Shown here: positions 59,548-64,000 of the stretch, piece after piece
Position numbering within the stretch: position 1 is the stretch's first letter
How the letters are laid out: every line of letters begins with the position of its first letter
NCBI RefSeq assembly: GCF_000336575.1
Contig: NZ_AOPO01000002.1
Location: 6 to 64,005, forward strand
DNA length: 64,000 nt
From: Vreelandella titanicae BH1
Lineage (GTDB): Bacteria > Pseudomonadota > Gammaproteobacteria > Pseudomonadales > Halomonadaceae
Direction of reading: 5' to 3'
Translations under genes and position numbers: made by a program
Notes under the pieces: generated by a model
Told to the model about the DNA's origin: nothing
Database searches by the model: none
What the model saw: the letters and a program-made list of their open reading frames with translations, nothing else

Positions 59548-60120
59548 ATGAATATTGATCGATTGCTGCAGCAAGGTAATGGAGATGAAGGGCGCACTGG
59601 CGCTATTCCTCCACTCGATGAGTGGCAGCCTGCGCTCTCTGGCGATATGAACATCATCATTCACGCCGATGGTCGCTGGTCGCACGAAGGTCAGCCGTTT
59701 GCCCGACCCAAGGTGGCACGCCTATTGGCAACGCTGCTGCGCCTGGATGACGAGGGTTACTGCCTGGTTACGCCGGTAGAGCGCTGGCGAATAAAGGTCG
59801 AAGACCTGCCATTGGTGGCGGTAGAGGCTGACTTCCGTGACGGTGCCTGGTGGTTTACCACCCAGTTTGACGACGTTGTTCGCTTAGATGCCGAGCATCC
59901 GCTCACCGTCACCTCAACCCCCCAAGGTGAGGCGGTGCCACAGCTGCCAGTGCGTTTTGGGCTAGCTGCCCGCTTGCACCGCAATGTCTATTACCAGTTG
60001 GTTGAGGCGGCTGAAAGCCGTGATGTGGCCGGTGGCAAGAGTGAACTGGGGCTAACGAGTGCCGGTCAGTGGTTTGCGCTGGGTCAGGTGGATGATGAAT
60101 TACTTGGCGAGGCGCCGTGA
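59548..60120 (+). CDS. DUF1285 family protein
   Basis: A 190-residue protein of the DUF1285 family, soluble and without a signal or membrane helix. Recognisable parts include Asp-Gly-Arg-Trp near residue 44 and Pro-Val-Arg near 136. Its function is unknown. The start at ATG was preferred because GAGGTG lies before it; a GTG three codons earlier is possible. It overlaps the following helicase gene by four bases, so the two are co-translated. Confidence 0.8.
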   Translation: MNIDRLLQQGNGDEGRTGAIPPLDEWQPALSGDMNIIIHADGRWSHEGQPFARPKVARLLATLLRLDDEGYCLVTPVERWRIKVEDLPLVAVEADFRDGAWWFTTQFDDVVRLDAEHPLTVTSTPQGEAVPQLPVRFGLAARLHRNVYYQLVEAAESRDVAGGKSELGLTSAGQWFALGQVDDELLGEAP

Positions 60121-62327
60121 AGTTAACTGCTGAACAGCAAGCTGTTGTTAATCATCAGGCCGGGCATGCGCGCGTGGCAGCGGTGGCCGGGGCAGGCAAA
60201 ACCACCACCATGGCCGCTCGGGTGCTGCATCTATTGGCCAGCGGTGTACCGCCAAAACGTATTTTAGTGCTGATGTTTAACCGCTCAGCAAAGGATGATT
60301 TTCAGCGTCGTTTAGCCGCAATGGCACCTGCCGGGCAGGCATTGCCCGATGTCCGCACCTTCCACTCCCTGGGGCACCGCTTGACTCAAAGCTTATGCCG
60401 CTGGGGGGCGCTAGCGCCGCGCCAGCTATTATCCGCCGATTGGCAATTAGAGAGGCTGCTTCGTCAGGCAAGTATTAATGTACTGCGTGATGCCGTTGAG
60501 CGCCGAGATGCTGCTCTGGAAGGGGATCGGCTAGAAACCTTAGCCCACTTTTGCGGCTTGGTTAAAGCAGAAATGATCACCCCAGAGGCGCTCTATGAGC
60601 GGCTGAATTTTGATCCAGACACCGACTATTTCCCAGCGGCGTTTGCCGAAGCAGAGAGGCTATTGGAAGCGGAAGGCGTGATGACTTATGCCGATCTGCT
60701 TTATCGTCCGCTGTTGGCGCTAGAAGCAGATAGTGCTTTACGTGGTCGCGTCGAAGGGTTCCTCGACCATGTCATTATTGATGAGTATCAGGATATTAAC
60801 GCCGCACAGCAGCGACTTTTATCTGTGTTGGTGGGCACTCGTGCCGAGGTAATGGCAGTTGGCGATGCCAACCAGTGTATTTACGAGTGGCGCGGTGCCA
60901 AGCCCGACACCATGCTGGAAAATTTCGCCGCCACCTTTGGCGAAGCGACCGATTACCCACTATCAACCACCTTCCGGCACGGTCATGCGTTGGCGCTGGC
61001 TGCTAACCATGCCATTGCCGCTAACCAGCGGCGTCCTAATCAGCTATGCCTTGCAGCGGCTAATAACCCGGAGACCCGCGTCTCAGTCGGGCAGGGGAGC
61101 CGTTTGCTACTTGATGCGTTGATGGACTGGCAGGCCCAGGGACGAGCGTTTAACGAAGCTAGTTTGCTGGTACGGAGTTGGGCGCTTTCGGTGCCGTTTC
61201 AACTGGCGCTGCTACAAGCAGGGATTCCATTTCGGCTTCAGCGCGAGGATCGTTTTGTGTTTCGTCTGCCGCTGGTGCAGGCCTTGGCGGGCTATTTAAA
61301 GCTGTCGCGTCGTCCAGATCTTCTTCGCGACCCGCAGCAACTGTTACTGCTGCTTTCACAGCCGACCCCCTTCGTTGCCCGTGAGCGGCTTCAGCGCTTG
61401 GCGCACCAACTGGCGACTACTCAGCAGTGGCCCGAGCGGCATGACGCCATGTTAACGGCGTTAAAGCCGATCCAGAGGCGCACGCTGAAAAAGCGCTGGC
61501 TGCTGCTTTGTGAGTTGCCACAGCTGAGTGCATGGCCACCCGCGAAGTTGCTACGCCATGTGGTGGAAAGCATTGATGCTGAAAAAACGCTTAAGCGTGC
61601 GGCAGCGCGGCGGGATAAAGGCGAAGAGGATGTGCGCTTACTTGACGTGCTGATCGAACAAGCGCAAAGCGTGCAAGACCCGGATGCCTTTATCGAACTT
61701 CTTGAGCGCCCGGTAGAAAATCAGGCGGGTGGTGTGCTGATTAGCACTGTGCACGGGGCCAAAGGGCTGGAGTGGCCACTGGTAGCGGTAGTCGGTGTTA
61801 ACGAAGAAGACTTTCCTCACTATAGCCGCGATAACCCGCTCAGCGATGAGCGGCTTGAGGAGGAGCGGCGGCTCTTCTACGTGGCAATTACCCGCGCCCA
61901 GGAGCAGCTATTAGTGCTTCATGATGGGGGCGTGCACCGGCCGAGTCGCTTTATTGCCGAAAGCGCCTGGCAGGATAGCATGCGGGTTGCCTCCTGCTTG
62001 GCCAGTACCAGTGCGCCCGCGGCGACCCTGCAAGTGACATCGGTGGGCCTGGTTGAACGCTATCTGATGCGGCTGGGGCGAGACGATATTGCGCTTGCGC
62101 CGGCACAGGTTGATGAGGTCAAAGCAGGTTATTCAGCAGAGGCGAATTTCTACCCTGGTCAACGGCTTCATCACGCGGTATTTGGCGTAGGCGAAGTGGC
62201 GGCGGTGGAGGGAAGCGCCAGCGACCCGGTCATTGATGTGCGTTTTGATCAGGCAGGGCGAAGGCGACTCATTGCCCGCCGCGCACCCATTGAGCTACTC
62301 GAAAATGGCTCAACGCTTGCTGGGTAA
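60117..62327 (+). CDS. UvrD/Rep-type SF1 DNA helicase
   Basis: A 736-residue superfamily 1A helicase. Motifs are Gly-Ala-Gly-Lys-Thr-Thr (I) near residue 25, Asp-Glu-Tyr-Gln-Asp (II) near 221, Gly-Asp-Ala-Asn-Gln-Cys-Ile-Tyr (III) near 249, Thr-Val-His-Gly-Ala-Lys-Gly-Leu-Glu-Trp (V) near 544 and Ala-Ile-Thr-Arg-Ala (VI) near 592. A Tudor-like C-terminal module with Val-Phe-Gly-Val-Gly near 685 resembles the RNA-polymerase-binding end of UvrD/PcrA. It is not identifiable as uvrD or rep by context. Confidence 0.88.
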   Translation: MKLTAEQQAVVNHQAGHARVAAVAGAGKTTTMAARVLHLLASGVPPKRILVLMFNRSAKDDFQRRLAAMAPAGQALPDVRTFHSLGHRLTQSLCRWGALAPRQLLSADWQLERLLRQASINVLRDAVERRDAALEGDRLETLAHFCGLVKAEMITPEALYERLNFDPDTDYFPAAFAEAERLLEAEGVMTYADLLYRPLLALEADSALRGRVEGFLDHVIIDEYQDINAAQQRLLSVLVGTRAEVMAVGDANQCIYEWRGAKPDTMLENFAATFGEATDYPLSTTFRHGHALALAANHAIAANQRRPNQLCLAAANNPETRVSVGQGSRLLLDALMDWQAQGRAFNEASLLVRSWALSVPFQLALLQAGIPFRLQREDRFVFRLPLVQALAGYLKLSRRPDLLRDPQQLLLLLSQPTPFVARERLQRLAHQLATTQQWPERHDAMLTALKPIQRRTLKKRWLLLCELPQLSAWPPAKLLRHVVESIDAEKTLKRAAARRDKGEEDVRLLDVLIEQAQSVQDPDAFIELLERPVENQAGGVLISTVHGAKGLEWPLVAVVGVNEEDFPHYSRDNPLSDERLEEERRLFYVAITRAQEQLLVLHDGGVHRPSRFIAESAWQDSMRVASCLASTSAPAATLQVTSVGLVERYLMRLGRDDIALAPAQVDEVKAGYSAEANFYPGQRLHHAVFGVGEVAAVEGSASDPVIDVRFDQAGRRRLIARRAPIELLENGSTLAG

Positions 62328-62487
62328 GTCATTGATTTTCTAATAGTACACACTCTTTCACATTTGAACTCAAATTAAGCTTTAGAGCTGTTTGACTTAG
62401 CATCGCCCTGCCGATTTAATACCCACACTTCTACCGAGTTAATACTCAGCAGCTCATAGTATATAACTAATGAAATAGGGAACGAGC
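62328..62487 (+). promoter_or_regulatory. Intergenic region before the porin gene
   Basis: A 160-base AT-rich non-coding gap. It holds one near-consensus sigma-70 promoter (62392-62420) and an A/T-rich leader with GGGAACG just before the porin ATG. No terminator for the helicase gene is evident. Confidence 0.5.
62392..62420 (+). promoter_or_regulatory. Strong predicted promoter for the porin operon
   Basis: TTGACT (62392-62397) and TTTAAT (62415-62420) separated by exactly 17 bases; each hexamer matches consensus at five of six positions. The expected transcript start is near 62427, giving a leader of about 60 bases. Confidence 0.6.
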
Positions 62488-63717
62488 ATGGTAAGGCAAG
62501 TCACTTGGCTTTGCGCCATTTTGATCGTTACCCAAAGCGGCGCCTTGCTTGCTGATAACTCCCTACCTAATCTTGAATTCAATGGTTTTGGCACGCTGGG
62601 GGTCGTTCACTCTGACGAGCAAAATGCTGACTTCATTAATGACCCTTTTGCTTCACAAGGTGCTGGATACAGCCATGATTGGAGCGCAGAAGTTGATAGC
62701 CGCTTAGGGCTTCAAGCTACGCTGCATCTCACGCCTAAACTGTCCTCGGTTGTTCAAGTAGTCAGCGAGAAGCGGTATGACGGCTCTTACGCACCTGAGA
62801 TTGAATGGGCGAATGTTCAATACGACATTACCCCTAATCTTAGTTTCCGCGTTGGGCGTATGGTGCAGAGCTCATTCATGGCTTCTGAACATCGTAAAGT
62901 TAATTACGCCACTCCATGGGTGCGGCCTCCGCAAGAAGTTTATCGTCTAATGCCGGTGGCTAATTTTGACGGTGTTGATATGCGCTATCGATACCCAGTA
63001 GGGGAGACTACCAATGAATTGCAGTTGAATTTTGGTGGTGGCAGCGTTGATTACTCAACGGGTAGTATCGACGCCAGCGATTCCTGGGGCGTTTCTCACC
63101 GTACTCATTGGGGGGATGCCACCCTGTTCGCCAGCTACGGCGAACTGAAAGTAAGCGCAGATGAACTCTCACAATTTTTCGATGTTTACCGCCTCTTTGG
63201 TCTACCCGGTGAACAGCTTGCTAGCCGCTACGAAGTTGATGGTAAGCGTACGAGCCTGCTGAGTTTAGGGTTAGGTTATGACCCTGGGTCATGGTTTGTT
63301 ATGGGCGAGTGGGCACGCTCTTCGTCGCCTTCTCTGTTAGGGGAGAGCGAAGGAGCCTACATGACGTTAGGTTACCGTGTCGCCGAGTGGACACCGTATG
63401 TAGGTGTGGCGCGAGCAAAAGTCACCAGCAATACGTCAGAGCCTGGGCTAAATGCTGCCCTGTATCCATCGCCCTTTGCAGAAGGTGCCCAGCTCCTTAA
63501 CGGGATGTTGAATGAGCTACTATCCAGCGGAATACAGCAAGAAAGCATAACGGTTGGTGCACGCTGGGATTTCAGACCGGGTATGGCTCTTACGGCCCAA
63601 TATGATCACATCGATATGCGCTCAGGGACATCAGGGGGGCTGATTAATCAACAGCCCGAGTTTACCCCAGGTGGACGTATTAACCTGTTCAGCCTTTCGC
63701 TCGACTTTGTGTTTTAA
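62488..63717 (+). CDS. Outer-membrane porin-like beta-barrel protein
   Basis: A 409-residue predicted outer-membrane barrel. A signal peptide (about 1-22, cleavage after Leu-Leu-Ala) is followed by alternating hydrophobic/polar beta strands, Asn-Gly-Phe-Gly-Thr-Leu-Gly near residue 32, and a C-terminal Phe (Leu-Asp-Phe-Val-Phe), the BAM signal. It resembles the porin family found beside PstS-like genes in marine gammaproteobacteria, but the substrate is not determinable. AGGGAACG precedes the ATG. Confidence 0.8.
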   Translation: MVRQVTWLCAILIVTQSGALLADNSLPNLEFNGFGTLGVVHSDEQNADFINDPFASQGAGYSHDWSAEVDSRLGLQATLHLTPKLSSVVQVVSEKRYDGSYAPEIEWANVQYDITPNLSFRVGRMVQSSFMASEHRKVNYATPWVRPPQEVYRLMPVANFDGVDMRYRYPVGETTNELQLNFGGGSVDYSTGSIDASDSWGVSHRTHWGDATLFASYGELKVSADELSQFFDVYRLFGLPGEQLASRYEVDGKRTSLLSLGLGYDPGSWFVMGEWARSSSPSLLGESEGAYMTLGYRVAEWTPYVGVARAKVTSNTSEPGLNAALYPSPFAEGAQLLNGMLNELLSSGIQQESITVGARWDFRPGMALTAQYDHIDMRSGTSGGLINQQPEFTPGGRINLFSLSLDFVF

Positions 63718-63728
63718 GGAGAGTGGCC

Positions 63729-64000
63729 ATGCTTAAACGTCTAACTGGATCCGGAATCAGCCTCTTATTGGGGGCGATGTTGAGCATGACTTATCATCCT
63801 GCTTCAGCCGAAGTATTGGTGGTGGTATCAGCCGAGGCGCCTTTTACTCGCCTTACCAGCAGCGATTTAAGGGATGTTTATTTAGGGCGCCGCACGCTAA
63901 TAGTTAACGGAGCACAGGTGGTGCCCTTGGATCTGACTGAAGGTACGGCAGCGAGAAGTGAGTTCTACACCCGCTACACGGGGCAAACCCCTGCGCAGAT
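63729..64000 (+). CDS. PstS-like periplasmic substrate-binding protein (partial)
   Basis: Cut off by the window end after about 90 codons. A signal peptide (cleavage near Ala-Ser-Ala, residues 25-27) precedes a stretch starting Glu-Val-Leu-Val-Val-Val-Ser and then Leu-Arg-Asp-Val-Tyr-Leu-Gly-Arg, typical of small PBP-like (phosphate-binding type) domains. TAAGGAGAG precedes the ATG and only 11 bases separate it from the porin gene, so the two are probably one operon. The family role varies, from phosphate uptake to sensing. Confidence 0.75.
   Translation, partial: MLKRLTGSGISLLLGAMLSMTYHPASAEVLVVVSAEAPFTRLTSSDLRDVYLGRRTLIVNGAQVVPLDLTEGTAARSEFYTRYTGQTPAQ

Overview
The window looks like a chromosome segment of a Gram-negative gammaproteobacterium, most likely Halomonas or another member of the Halomonadaceae. 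The evidence is the family-level gene content, moderately high GC, an outer-membrane and lipid A gene set (lpxC, lpxK, msbA, kdsB, an Lol permease, lolD), a meso-DAP-type MurE, and gene order matching two conserved blocks known from Pseudomonas. This is inferred from gene content and remembered family features; no database search was run. Nearly all of the window is conserved housekeeping DNA. I see no prophage, insertion sequence, CRISPR array, tRNA or rRNA operon.

Bases 1-4600: a leftward cluster (dolP-like BON lipoprotein, gmhA, yraN, lpoA), then rightward rsmI and the RNase P RNA gene rnpB. Bases 4656-21357: the dcw division and wall cluster rsmH-ftsL-ftsI-murE-murF-mraY-murD-ftsW-murG-murC-ddlB-ftsQ-ftsA-ftsZ, tightly packed and often overlapping by 4 bases, with one roughly 310-base gap before ftsA. 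No mraZ precedes rsmH. Bases 21492-28672: lpxC, leftward dciA, a small exported or membrane-anchored protein of unknown family, secA, argJ and a Nudix/ThiE-like fusion. The small protein sits where secM sits in enterics and ends in Arg-Gly-Pro-Pro-Ser-Arg, which makes it the best candidate here for an undescribed regulatory system: a SecM-like translation-arrest peptide controlling secA.

Bases 28787-30752: leftward aguA-aguB (agmatine to putrescine), which separates the two conserved blocks. Bases 30931-41303: a single Lol permease with lolD, a DUF2062 membrane protein, comEC, msbA, lpxK, ycaR, kdsB, a low-molecular-weight phosphatase and murB. A bidirectional terminator separates murB from leftward rne. 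rne is preceded by a roughly 700-base GC-rich non-coding region with hairpins, probably its autoregulatory leader.

Bases 45561-62327: rluC, a HAD phosphatase, sppA, leftward maf/yceF, yceD, rpmF, plsX, fabD, fabG, acpP, fabF, pabC, mltG, tmk, holB, a PilZ protein, tatD, a DUF1285 protein and an SF1 helicase. fabH is absent between plsX and fabD. The right end has a strong sigma-70-type promoter, an outer-membrane porin-like protein and the start of a small periplasmic phosphate-binding-like protein cut by the window edge.

The genes jointly supply peptidoglycan precursors and the divisome, lipid A/KDO and lipoprotein export, protein secretion, fatty acid synthesis and RNA turnover, so most are expected to be essential. 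The best leads are regulatory and lie in the gaps: the secA leader, the rne leader, the ftsA upstream region and the ftsZ-lpxC hairpin.
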